64,000 bases of DNA from Secundilactobacillus silagincola (lineage in GTDB: Bacteria > Bacillota > Bacilli > Lactobacillales > Lactobacillaceae), in assembly GCF_002583405.1 (NCBI RefSeq), contig NZ_BCMJ01000002.1, forward strand, positions 310,001 to 374,000, given 5' to 3'. How positions within the stretch are numbered: position 1 is the first letter of the stretch; each line of letters opens with the position of its first letter. The position numbers and the translations under genes were made by a program. Positions 7,660 to 15,267 of this stretch are shown here, piece by piece. The notes beneath the pieces were generated by a model. It had not been told where the DNA came from. It searched no databases and was given only the letters and a program-made list of their open reading frames with translations.

Positions 7660-9163
7660 TTGCTGTAAAAGGATATAAATCTTTGTAAAGTGGTGCTTCT
7701 ATCCTATTCCGTATTAGTTGATAGCTTTTATGTAGTGATTTATATGAATTTCATTAAAAGGCTTTTTGGGATAAATCCATCCCGTATAATATGAGGGACA
7801 CCTCATCTTGGTGATTAAATTCAATAAGGCGGCACAGTTAATGTTACTCACCTATAAAGTCGAAATTAAGCCAACTGAAAAGCAAGCCTGGCAGATTGAT
7901 TGTCATATTGGTGGCAGTCGTTGGGCCTATAACCTGTTTTTGGATATCAACCGACAGCGTTATGAACAAGGTTATTATTATTTGAATGCCTATGCTTTTA
8001 GCAAGTGGTTTAACCATGAGTACCTTGCAGCCAATCCTGATGATATGTGGATCAAGGATTTATATGCTAAATCAGTTAAACAGGCCTTCATTGATGCTGA
8101 TACGGCTATGAAACGGTTCTTTAAGAAGCAGAGTGGTTTTCCACATTGGCGCTCGTTTAAGCGCGATCAAGGAAGTTACTACTTTGTTAAGAATAGTAAA
8201 GTACAAGTGATTGCCTGCGAACGTCATCGTATTAAGTTACCCAAGCTTGGCTGGGTTCGTTTAAAAGAGCTCGGCTACATTCCTACAGACTCAGAACACT
8301 TCGTTATTAAACAAGGCCGGATTAAATTCAAAGCTGGCCGTTATTACTTGACTTGTTTAGTGGAACAGGCCGAAATACTAAACCTAGCATTAACCGGTGG
8401 GCCCATTGGCATTGACCTTGGTTTGAAAGAGTTTGCCATTCTAAACGATGGCACATTGTATCCCAATAAGAATAAGAGCAACCAAGTAAGACGTATCAGA
8501 AAACGTCTGCGACGGTTGCAAAGAAAAATGTCCCGTCAGTATCAAGCACTGAAAGCTAGAAGACAGAAAGAAGGAAAGTCTGCTACTGATTTAAATCTAG
8601 CCAAAACTCAGCGGAAAGTGCAACGCTTGTATCAACGATTAACCAATATTCAGTCGGATTATCAAAATAAGATTATTGCCCATGTGGTGAGAACCAAACC
8701 GCAGTGGGTAGCCTTAGAAAACTTGAATGTTAAGGGTATGATAAAAAACCGTCATTTAGCTAAAGCTATTAGTTACCAGGGCTTCTACAATTTTAGAATC
8801 AAATTAATCGCTAAATGCCAGCGGTTGGGCATTCCGGTACACTTAACTAACCGTTTTGAACCAACTTCTAAAGCGTGTCACCAATGTGGCCATAAGAAAG
8901 TTGATTTAAAACTCAAAGATCGGGTGTATGAATGTCAGAACTGTAATTATACTGAAGATCGTGATATTAATGCCGCCCTGAATATCAGGGATACTGAAAA
9001 CTTTGAATTCGCCTACTAAAATAGGTTTCAAAGCATGTACCGGTGGCTAGCCGGGAATTAACGCTTGTGGACTATCATATCAACTGTATTAGTGAGTTTC
9101 ATGCGAGGCAGGATAGGGAGAAGCAAGAATGATCTATAACTTTTTATAAGTTATCAGTAGCAG
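7660..9163 (+). mobile_element. IS200/IS605-family TnpB-only element, copy 1
   Basis: An element carrying tnpB without a tnpA transposase gene, so it would need transposase from elsewhere. The right end is fixed by comparison with copy 2: both share about 128 bases after tnpB, ending in the hairpin TAACTTTTTATAAGTTA and then TCAGTAGCAG. The left end is uncertain (roughly 7642-7680) because the two left ends are diverged; CTTTGT-AAA at 7681 and 49399 is the first shared patch. It lies between padA and padR. An ATCCCGTATAAT box (7779-7790) shared with copy 2 is the likely tnpB promoter. Confidence 0.8.
7841..9019 (+). CDS. tnpB: RNA-guided endonuclease TnpB (IS605 OrfB family), copy 1
   Basis: TnpB proteins are RuvC nucleases guided by an RNA made from the element's right end. 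Catalytic residues are intact: Asp192 in GIDLG, Glu293 in WVALENL and Asp375 in EDRDINAALNI. The zinc finger is CHQC...CQNC (residues about 346-367), between RuvC II and III. An N-terminal helix-turn-helix-like region and the PHWRSFK motif are present. ATG 7841 is preferred over TTG 7808 because copy 2 starts at the matching residue, giving 392 residues in both. Copies 1 and 2 are clearly homologous along their whole length but differ at many positions, so they are not a recent duplication. Confidence 0.93.
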   Translation: MLLTYKVEIKPTEKQAWQIDCHIGGSRWAYNLFLDINRQRYEQGYYYLNAYAFSKWFNHEYLAANPDDMWIKDLYAKSVKQAFIDADTAMKRFFKKQSGFPHWRSFKRDQGSYYFVKNSKVQVIACERHRIKLPKLGWVRLKELGYIPTDSEHFVIKQGRIKFKAGRYYLTCLVEQAEILNLALTGGPIGIDLGLKEFAILNDGTLYPNKNKSNQVRRIRKRLRRLQRKMSRQYQALKARRQKEGKSATDLNLAKTQRKVQRLYQRLTNIQSDYQNKIIAHVVRTKPQWVALENLNVKGMIKNRHLAKAISYQGFYNFRIKLIAKCQRLGIPVHLTNRFEPTSKACHQCGHKKVDLKLKDRVYECQNCNYTEDRDINAALNIRDTENFEFAY

Positions 9164-9180
9164 AAATTATCATGGCTTTA
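9035..9180 (+). ncRNA. Predicted omega/reRNA scaffold and guide, TnpB copy 1
   Basis: The sequence from ATGTACCGG (9035) to AGTAGCAG (9163) is strongly conserved with copy 2 although it is non-coding, as expected of the guide-RNA scaffold of a TnpB element. It includes CCGGTGGCTAGCCGG, GATAGGGAGAAGCAAGAAT and the end hairpin 9137-9153. The guide would be the flanking bases from 9164, which read through the padR start codon at 9172. The RNA itself is inferred. Confidence 0.7.
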
Positions 9181-9708
9181 CGCAATGTATTACAGTTCAT
9201 CATTTTAGGCCTACTGGATCAGCAACCGTTGACTGGTTATGAATTGACTAAGGCCTTTGATTCAGACATTGGCGAGTTTTGGTCCGCTAATCATAGTCAG
9301 ATTTATCCCCAACTGCGCCGCCTAGAACAATCCGGCCAGATTACTCACGAAGAAGAAGTCAGTGGTGAAAAACTGGCTCGGAAGCGGTATGCCGTTACAG
9401 CGGATGGTCGCGGTGCCTTAAACGATTGGCTTTCTGCTGAAACTGAACCGACCGTTGGCGGACGAGACGAATTTGCGGTAAAGATGTACTTTATCAAAAC
9501 CCCAGATGATCCCAGGCTGGCGCATATGCTGGCCGCGCAATTAAGGTTTCACGAGCAGAAACTGGATCATTTAAAAATGCAGATGACCCGTAAGTTTCCT
9601 GATGGACAAAATAACAACGATTACGGCCATTATCTCGTGCTGGATCATGCCATCCGTCGGGAAACGGCTTATTGCGAGTGGCTAGAGTCGGCTAATCCTA
9701 ATCAATAG
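9172..9708 (+). CDS. padR: Phenolic acid-responsive repressor PadR
   Basis: Winged-helix repressor of the founding PadR family, expected to bind the ACATGTAATT dyad upstream of padA and to release it when phenolic acids are present. The N-terminal winged helix (residues 1-85, LTGYELTKAFD and QIYPQLRRLEQSG) is followed by a helical C-terminal dimer domain. 178 residues, full length, no lesion. No ribosome site precedes the ATG: the bases upstream are the TnpB right end (TAAGTTATCAGTAGCAG). Translation is therefore expected to be weak or to depend on read-through from tnpB. Confidence 0.93.
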   Translation: MALRNVLQFIILGLLDQQPLTGYELTKAFDSDIGEFWSANHSQIYPQLRRLEQSGQITHEEEVSGEKLARKRYAVTADGRGALNDWLSAETEPTVGGRDEFAVKMYFIKTPDDPRLAHMLAAQLRFHEQKLDHLKMQMTRKFPDGQNNNDYGHYLVLDHAIRRETAYCEWLESANPNQ

Positions 9709-9780
9709 AAGCAAATCTATACTTTCAATTAAGATTAAGGGCTAAATCTTTACGAATCTTCGTGAAGGTTTAAAATAAAC

Positions 9781-9794
9781 TATGCAATTGCATA
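9781..9794. promoter_or_regulatory. Palindrome upstream of the SDR gene
   Basis: TATGCAATTGCATA is a perfect 14-base palindrome about 70 bases before the next gene, in the right place for an operator. The regulator is unknown. Confidence 0.4.
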
Positions 9795-9863
9795 CAATTG
9801 TGTTAAACTGCTTTTACTCATCAATCAAATTATAATTTCAGCAACTTTAAAGGAGAAATAGGC

Positions 9864-10736
9864 ATGACAAAAACGGTCATTATCACCGGGGCTAATTCTG
9901 GTCTTGGTTTTGAAACCACGAAACAAATTGCGGAGAAGGGCACCGATTATCAGCTGATTATGGCCTGTCGGAACATGGAAAAAGCACAGGCAGCTAAAGA
10001 TGAAATTCTAAAGGTTGTCCCTGACGCCAATCTCATTTGCCTTGAATTGGATACGTCGTCATTAGCAAAGGTTCGCGCATTCGTTGAAGCGTTTAAAAAA
10101 CTAAACGTGCCGCTCTACGGCTTAGTCTGCAATGCCGGAATTGCTGGTCGGACAGTCCACAAAACGGATGACGGCTTTAGCGACATTTTCGAGACGAATT
10201 ACCTGGGTCATTTTCTGTTAACGCAACTGTTATTGCCACTGATGAATGATGTCAGTCGAATTGTGACCGTCAGCAGCGAGCGTCATGACACGCCATTGAA
10301 GGGCGTAGCTTGGCCTGGTGTAGGGGCGTTGGCATATGGCGGTAATGCACAAGTGGATAGTATGAGCTATCCCTTCTCGAAATTATGTATGATTTTATTT
10401 AGCTACGAACTAGAGCGTCAACTGGCTAATGCCGGTAAAAAGATCGTGGTCAACACGGTGAACCCAGGATTGATGATTGAAACTGGGTTATCCAAAAACA
10501 AGTCACGTTTTACCCCAGAAGTGGTTAAACAATTTGCTGATATTATTGGCACTGCCAAAGATTCTGGCAAGATGATCACGGATTTGATTTGTGACGACAA
10601 ATTTGCAAAGGGGCCAACTCAGTATTTTGATCGAAGTAGCGACAAACCCGTTGCTTCATCAAAGTTGTCTCATGACGAGCAGGTCCAACAGGAACTCTGG
10701 GACTTCAGTATGAAGGCTGTCGGGTTAAGTAAATAA
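9864..10736 (+). CDS. Short-chain dehydrogenase/reductase
   Basis: Classical NAD(P)-dependent short-chain dehydrogenase of 290 residues. Motifs: TGANSGLG cofactor loop (residues 8-15), CNAG, the catalytic Ser region VTVSSERH, and the Tyr-x3-Lys pair in YPFSK. The length and the C-terminal extension fit the retinol-dehydrogenase/protochlorophyllide-reductase-like branch, whose bacterial substrates are mostly unknown. AAAGGAGAAA precedes the ATG. It sits after padR with its own upstream region and terminator, so it is probably monocistronic. Confidence 0.9.
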   Translation: MTKTVIITGANSGLGFETTKQIAEKGTDYQLIMACRNMEKAQAAKDEILKVVPDANLICLELDTSSLAKVRAFVEAFKKLNVPLYGLVCNAGIAGRTVHKTDDGFSDIFETNYLGHFLLTQLLLPLMNDVSRIVTVSSERHDTPLKGVAWPGVGALAYGGNAQVDSMSYPFSKLCMILFSYELERQLANAGKKIVVNTVNPGLMIETGLSKNKSRFTPEVVKQFADIIGTAKDSGKMITDLICDDKFAKGPTQYFDRSSDKPVASSKLSHDEQVQQELWDFSMKAVGLSK

Positions 10737-10750
10737 GGTGAATTCAAACG

Positions 10751-10804
10751 AATAGGCAATCACTGTCACTCGAATTTGGGTGGTCAGTGGTTGCCTATTT
10801 TATT
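10751..10804 (+). terminator. Terminator after the SDR gene
   Basis: AATAGGCAATCACTG and CAGTGGTTGCCTATT arms, followed by TTTATT, just past the stop. Confidence 0.85.
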
Positions 10805-10876
10805 AATGTGTTATTATTAAAGTAACAGTATAATTTAACCATTAAAATAGGTCAGTTCAGTATGGAGGGATCACGT

Positions 10877-11740
10877 ATGAATTATTTAGTCACGGGTGCA
10901 ACTGGGCATCTAGGTAGTAAAGTCATCGCAAATTTAATCAGGAACGTGGGCGCTGATTCTGTAACCGCGGCAGTTCATACGCCTGCCAAAGCAATCGCAC
11001 TGAAGGAGCAAGGTGTTAACGTTGTCCCGTGTGATTACTTAGATGTAACAAGCATGACGAAGGCTTTCACAGGTCAAGACGTGGTGATTTACATTCCAAG
11101 TAAAACTTATGAGGTTCTGCAACGCGTCACGGAATTTGAAAATTCAATCAAGGCGCTACAAAAGGCTAATGTGTCCAGCGTGATCTTTGTTAGCTTCTAT
11201 GCTGATCAGGAAAACAATCCGTTTGTGATGTCACCGTATTATGGTTACGCGCCACGAAAACTAGCGACAAGTGGCTTGCACTATGCGGTGATCAAGAATT
11301 CATTATATGCGGATCCGTTAGTGCCTTATTTACCGGAATTAATTGAACGTCAAAAGCTCATTTATCCTGTGGGTGATCAGGCCATGAGTTTTATCACGTC
11401 GGCTGATAGCGCAGAGGCGATTGCGTCCTTAGCGACTCAGCCTAACTTACGGGACGCTGGTCAAAGTTATTTGTTGACGCAAGATAAGAGCCTGACCATG
11501 CCTGAACTGGGTCAAATCATGACTAAGGTCACTGGTCATACCATTGGTTATCGACCAGTGACGACACAAGAATTCGGTCAAATTTATGCGGAGGAGGGCG
11601 ATGGTGAAGAACTTGCCAGCATGTATGCTGCTGGGGCGTTGGGTTTGTTTGATCAGGTAACACCGGATTTCAAGACGATTACGGGTCATGCTACTGAAGA
11701 TATGGCTAGTTTTTTGGAGCGAAACTACATTGAAAAATAA
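10877..11740 (+). CDS. NmrA-like NAD(P)-binding oxidoreductase
   Basis: Atypical short-chain dehydrogenase of the NmrA / quinone oxidoreductase 2 (YtfG-like) group: the N-terminal VTGATGHLG dinucleotide loop is followed by an extended domain without the Tyr-x3-Lys pair of classical SDRs. Members reduce quinones or sense NADP. The ATG at 10877 with GGAGGG 6 bases upstream is chosen over the earlier ATG at 10862, which overlaps that site. 287 residues. A separate transcription unit with its own terminator. Confidence 0.88.
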   Translation: MNYLVTGATGHLGSKVIANLIRNVGADSVTAAVHTPAKAIALKEQGVNVVPCDYLDVTSMTKAFTGQDVVIYIPSKTYEVLQRVTEFENSIKALQKANVSSVIFVSFYADQENNPFVMSPYYGYAPRKLATSGLHYAVIKNSLYADPLVPYLPELIERQKLIYPVGDQAMSFITSADSAEAIASLATQPNLRDAGQSYLLTQDKSLTMPELGQIMTKVTGHTIGYRPVTTQEFGQIYAEEGDGEELASMYAAGALGLFDQVTPDFKTITGHATEDMASFLERNYIEK

Positions 11741-11756
11741 TTAGATGATTTAATTT

Positions 11757-11797
11757 AAAAAGCACTGCCACGAAAATTAAAGTGACAGTGCTTTTTA
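11757..11797. terminator. Terminator between convergent genes
   Basis: AAAAAGCACTG and CAGTGCTTTTT arms (an inner CAC/GTG pair extends them), with A and T runs on both sides. Confidence 0.88.
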
Positions 11798-11813
11798 GTT
11801 GAAGCAAAGATCT

Positions 11814-14279
11814 TTAAATAAACAAACTGGTATTTCGCTGACGGGCATCGCCTAAGTAGGCTGCTACGCCACCAAGTTCAATCCCATCAATCAGTTCATC
11901 TTGTTGGACGCCCATGAGGTCCATGCTCATGGTGCAGGCAACCATCTTAACGTCAGCATCCTGGGCTTTTTGCAGCATGGTATCTAGTTGATCCACGTTA
12001 TTGTTGTGCATTAACTTCTTCATCATACTTCTACCGGCACCCAGCATGTTGAGTTTTGATAGCGGTAATTTTTGTGCGCCGTGAGGTAAGGCCATATCGA
12101 ACATTTTGGCCATACCCTTTTTGTGTAATTTAACCCCTGGCTTCTTAATAACGTTGAGTCCCCAGAAGGTGAAGAACATGGTGACCGGTTGTCCCATGGC
12201 GGCAGCACCCTGTGCAATGATCAGACTAGCAATGGCTTTGTCGAAGTCACCATCAAAGACAACGATAGTCGTGCCTTCTTCGTTTGTTTTAGTCACGCTG
12301 GTGGGAGCTGTTTGAGGTGCGTCAGTTGGACAAGGGGCAGTGGCCTGTCCTTTTTGAATGGTAGCAACTACTTTATCACCCTGAATCTCATTATTCAAAA
12401 TTGTGTTGTCAGTGGCTTTAGCCCACGCATCGATGTCCTTGTAGAAGCCAAAGTCCGAAGCGGTGACCTTTAATTGCTGACCGTCATCTAGTTCCTGCAT
12501 AGCGTTTTTAACTTTGAGGATTGGACCAGGACATTGTAAGCCACAGGCGTCTAGTTCAACCTGGGTGATGTTTTGCGACGTTGGTTTTGATGTTTCGGCT
12601 TGTACCGGGTTTTCAGCGGTCGGCTCTGGCTTGGAAAGCTGATATTTCGCCGTACGGTAAGTCTTCAGGCCTCCGTCGAGATTAATGGCGTTGAAGCCAC
12701 GTTGGTTGAGTACCCGAGTGACGTTATAGCCTCGCAGACCAGCTGCACAGTAAACGTAGATGGGTTGATCCTTTGGTAATTCTGACAGCCGGTCACGAAT
12801 TTGGTTCCGTGGAATATTAACCGCGTGCTCTAGTGCGGGTTCTGCCAGTAGTTCATCAGGATTACGAACATCTAAGAAGTAGGCACCCTTTGAAAGTAAA
12901 TCGTCCACTTGATGCCATTGAATGGTAGTCACTAACTTATCCTGAATATCGCCAGCCATGTAACCGGCAAAGTTCACGGGGTCCTTGGCGGATGCATATG
13001 GCGGAGCGTAGGCCACTTCTACGTCGGCGAGTTCGGCTACTTTGGCGTGGAAGCGAATTGCTGTTGAAATGATGTCGATCCGCTTGGCAACGCCTTTGGT
13101 TCCCACAGCTTGTGCGCCGAGGATATCGCCTTCAGGTGAGAAGAGGACTTTCAGTTCGATAGGGGCAGCACCAGGATAGTAGCCGGCACTTGAATTCGGG
13201 TGTAAATGAACGACTTCGTAAGGCATATTTAGCGCTTTAAGCTGACGTTCGTTCACACCGGTAGAAGCAGTGGTCAGTGCGAATACTTTCGCCACCGACG
13301 TCCCAAGCACAGCTGGATTTTGACGGTCAATACCAGCTAAGTCATCAGCTAAGTAACGTCCTTGCCGGTTTGCTGGACCAGCTAGTGGTATTGATACCGT
13401 TTGGTTTGTGATGGCATTCTGGACGGTGATAACGTCACCAATGGCGTAAATGTCAGGAAGGTTGGTTTCGAAGTGATCGTTTACTGTGATAAAGCCACGA
13501 TCATTCGTTTTAACACCGGCATCTTTTGCTAACCGTGAATTTGGTCTGATACCAATGGCTAAGATGACGAGGTCGGTGTTGATACTGTCGCCACCAGCGA
13601 AGGTTAAAGTGTGACCAGCATCGGAAAACGCTTCCAACTTAGTGTTGAGACGTACATCAATTCCATTAAGCGCCAGGTGTTCGTGCAAGAATTGTGCCAT
13701 TTCAAAGTCTAAGTTTGGCATCACTTGTGGCGTGGCTTCAACTAAAGTGACATCGAGGCCGCGGTTGTGAAGGTTTTCCACCATTTCTAGACCAATGAAT
13801 CCGCCACCGATGACAGTCGCATGTTTGGGTAACTTCTTTTCGATATAGTCAGTGATTTTATCCACGTCAGGAACAGTCCGAACGGTGAAGACGCTGTGGG
13901 CATCGGCTAGACCGGGGAATTTTGGTACGACGGGGTTAGCACCGGTTGAAAGTACTAATTTGTCATAGTGATCCTGCACAGTGTCATCAGGAGTTTGAAT
14001 GGTGATTGTTTTGAGCGTTGGATCGATATGAGTGACTTTACTATTAACGTGAACATCAATGTTGAAATCACCTTGCATATCGTCAGGGGTCGAGACAAAC
14101 AGGCTATCACGATCAGGGATGGTTTGCCCCACGTAGTAAGGCAAGCCACAGTTGGCAAATGAGATGTAAGGTCCTGCTTCATACATCACAATTTCAGCAT
14201 CCTCATTCAGTCGTCTTAGCCGAGTTGCAACGGAGGCACCGCCAGCGACACCACCAACAATAATTATTCGTTCAGACAT
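11814..14279 (-). CDS. CoA-disulfide/persulfide reductase fused to rhodanese, TusA and DsrE domains
   Basis: Multidomain sulfur-handling flavoprotein of 821 residues. In order: an FAD/NAD(P) disulfide oxidoreductase (residues about 1-445) with single redox Cys44 in FANCGLPYY as in CoA-disulfide reductases; a rhodanese domain (about 465-555) with active Cys in VYCAAGLRG; a TusA-like domain (about 590-660) with CGLQCPGP; and a DsrE/DsrF-like domain to the end with CTMSMDL. This arrangement moves sulfane sulfur between thiols and reduces CoA persulfides. ATG 14279 follows AGGAGG. The gene is divergent from trxA-cstR, and its promoter spacer holds a CstR-type box, so induction by polysulfide stress is likely. 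Confidence 0.93.
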   Translation of the reverse strand: MSERIIIVGGVAGGASVATRLRRLNEDAEIVMYEAGPYISFANCGLPYYVGQTIPDRDSLFVSTPDDMQGDFNIDVHVNSKVTHIDPTLKTITIQTPDDTVQDHYDKLVLSTGANPVVPKFPGLADAHSVFTVRTVPDVDKITDYIEKKLPKHATVIGGGFIGLEMVENLHNRGLDVTLVEATPQVMPNLDFEMAQFLHEHLALNGIDVRLNTKLEAFSDAGHTLTFAGGDSINTDLVILAIGIRPNSRLAKDAGVKTNDRGFITVNDHFETNLPDIYAIGDVITVQNAITNQTVSIPLAGPANRQGRYLADDLAGIDRQNPAVLGTSVAKVFALTTASTGVNERQLKALNMPYEVVHLHPNSSAGYYPGAAPIELKVLFSPEGDILGAQAVGTKGVAKRIDIISTAIRFHAKVAELADVEVAYAPPYASAKDPVNFAGYMAGDIQDKLVTTIQWHQVDDLLSKGAYFLDVRNPDELLAEPALEHAVNIPRNQIRDRLSELPKDQPIYVYCAAGLRGYNVTRVLNQRGFNAINLDGGLKTYRTAKYQLSKPEPTAENPVQAETSKPTSQNITQVELDACGLQCPGPILKVKNAMQELDDGQQLKVTASDFGFYKDIDAWAKATDNTILNNEIQGDKVVATIQKGQATAPCPTDAPQTAPTSVTKTNEEGTTIVVFDGDFDKAIASLIIAQGAAAMGQPVTMFFTFWGLNVIKKPGVKLHKKGMAKMFDMALPHGAQKLPLSKLNMLGAGRSMMKKLMHNNNVDQLDTMLQKAQDADVKMVACTMSMDLMGVQQDELIDGIELGGVAAYLGDARQRNTSLFI

Positions 14280-14321
14280 GTTTTGTTCCTCCTTGTGAAA
14301 TTCATAATTAAGCTTGAAATC

Positions 14322-14349
14322 ATTATACCCCATGGCGGTATATTGTCAA
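14322..14349 (-). promoter_or_regulatory. Promoter of the persulfide reductase with CstR-type operator
   Basis: On the minus strand TTGACA (14344-14349), a 16-base spacer and TATAAT (14322-14327). The spacer is filled by the near-palindrome TATACC...GGTATA (14324-14342), the form known for CsoR/CstR operators. Confidence 0.82.
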
Positions 14350-14390
14350 TATATTTACTTATCACTTATTTTATGGTAAATTCTAATCAT

Positions 14391-14419
14391 TTGACTTTGA
14401 TACCCCATATAGGTATAAT
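14391..14419 (+). promoter_or_regulatory. Promoter of trxA-cstR with CstR-type operator
   Basis: TTGACT (14391-14396), 17 bases, TATAAT (14414-14419). ATACCCCATATAGGTAT (14400-14416) occupies the spacer and -10, matching the box in the divergent promoter, so one repressor can shut both units. Confidence 0.83.
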
Positions 14420-14451
14420 CGATTTAAAGATTAAGAGAGCAGGTGTTTTTA

Positions 14452-14769
14452 ATGTCAGTAAAACCAATTAATGATCAAAATTTTAACCAAGAAACCGATT
14501 CAGGAACCGTTGTGATCGACTTTAATGCGACATGGTGTCCACCATGTAAGATGATGAATCCAATCGTTGAAAAAATGGCTGATGAGCTGGGCGATAAAGT
14601 GGCCTTTAAATCGCTGGATGTCGATGAGAATCAACAAACAGCTGCCCAGATGCAGGTTCAAGGAATCCCGACTTTCATCGTCAAAAAAGATGGTCAAATC
14701 GTTGACCGAATCGTGGGTTTCACACCGGAACCAGCCTTCAAGTCAAGACTGTCCCAATACATTGACTAG
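14452..14769 (+). CDS. trxA: Thioredoxin-like protein with WCPPC active site
   Basis: Thioredoxin fold protein of 105 residues with the redox pair Cys29-Pro-Pro-Cys32 in ATWCPPCKMM and the cis-Pro loop GIPTF. Standard thioredoxins have WCGPC, so this is a specialised paralogue. It probably reduces persulfides or the adjacent reductase. ATG 14452 is used, with an AGG-containing site 8 bases upstream. It is co-directional with the CstR-like gene 43 bases downstream and controlled by the same operator as the divergent fusion protein. Confidence 0.92.
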   Translation: MSVKPINDQNFNQETDSGTVVIDFNATWCPPCKMMNPIVEKMADELGDKVAFKSLDVDENQQTAAQMQVQGIPTFIVKKDGQIVDRIVGFTPEPAFKSRLSQYID

Positions 14770-14812
14770 ATATGATATAGTGGTATCAAGTAATTTTTAG
14801 GGGGAAACGCGC

Positions 14813-15052
14813 ATGGCATGTGATCCAAAATTAATTAATCGACTTAAACGTGCTGAAGGTCAGTTGCGTGGCATTCAGGCCATGATGACTGAAGGCCGGG
14901 ATTGTGCTGAAGTCGTTACCCAGTTAAGTGCGGTAGAAGCTAGCGTGAAGCGGGTGATGGGAATGATCATTACCGAAAACATTTCCCAAAAAATGACGGA
15001 GACGCCAGATGAAGCGCTACAGTCATCCTTGAAGCTGATTCAAAAACTGTAG
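14813..15052 (+). CDS. cstR: CsoR/CstR-family sulfur-sensing repressor
   Basis: All-helical tetrameric repressor of the DUF156 family, 79 residues. The N-terminal INRLKRAEGQLRGI helix is typical. Cys31 (GRDC) matches the reactive cysteine of CstR. The second position used by CstR (about residue 60) is Lys in ENISQKM, and the His/Cys copper ligands of CsoR are absent too. An extra Cys3 is at the N-terminus and could be the partner. The context (thioredoxin, persulfide reductase, ATACCCC boxes) indicates sulfide/persulfide sensing, not copper. AGGGGGAAA ribosome site. Confidence 0.9.
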   Translation: MACDPKLINRLKRAEGQLRGIQAMMTEGRDCAEVVTQLSAVEASVKRVMGMIITENISQKMTETPDEALQSSLKLIQKL

Positions 15053-15065
15053 GTGTGCCATCATT

Positions 15066-15112
15066 AAAGGACCGGATCATACCCGCAATAGGGCGTGATC
15101 CGGTCCTTTGTG
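15066..15112 (+). terminator. Terminator after cstR
   Basis: 14-base perfect arms AAAGGACCGGATCA / TGATCCGGTCCTTT beginning just past the stop. Confidence 0.88.
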
Positions 15113-15140
15113 TACTTGGTCATGTCCAGGCGCAATGAGG

Positions 15141-15168
15141 TTGTGATTTACGCCAAATTTGATACAAT
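15141..15168 (+). promoter_or_regulatory. rsgA promoter
   Basis: TTGTGA (15141-15146), a 16-base spacer and an extended -10 TGATACAAT (box 15163-15168). Transcription would start near 15175, giving a leader of about 105 bases. Confidence 0.6.
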
Positions 15169-15213
15169 AACTGCAATAAGGCGATTGAGTCGCCACAGAA
15201 AGGATGAACGTGT

Positions 15214-15267
15214 ATGTTGGGCATTGTAATGGGCGTTGGGACGTCACTGGAGGACTACAAAGCTTAG
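15214..15267 (+). CDS. Leader peptide upstream of rsgA (17 codons)
   Basis: ATG at 15214 follows AAAGGATG at a proper distance; the reading frame encodes MLGIVMGVGTSLEDYKA and stops at TAG 15265-15267, 12 bases before the rsgA start. The peptide has no recognised relatives. Its last codons lie inside the left arm and loop of a hairpin whose right arm begins at its stop codon, which suggests a regulatory role for its translation and not for the peptide itself. Confidence 0.55.
   Translation: MLGIVMGVGTSLEDYKA

Noticed and set aside
7808-7840. Upstream TTG start for TnpB copy 1 (11 extra residues)
   Set aside because: Copy 2 begins at the residue matching ATG 7841, giving equal lengths, and the extra residues do not resemble TnpB N-termini.
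7841-9019. TnpB copy 1 as a nuclease-dead TldR-type repressor acting on padR
   Set aside because: The adjacency to a gene start is suggestive, but all three RuvC acidic residues and the zinc finger are intact in both copies, so a TldR assignment is not supported. Regulation by an active nuclease remains possible and is covered in the findings.
15178-15195. Small hairpin GGCGA-TTGAG-TCGCC as terminator
   Set aside because: No T run follows and it lies within the rsgA leader just after the predicted start site; it may be a 5' stabilising stem.
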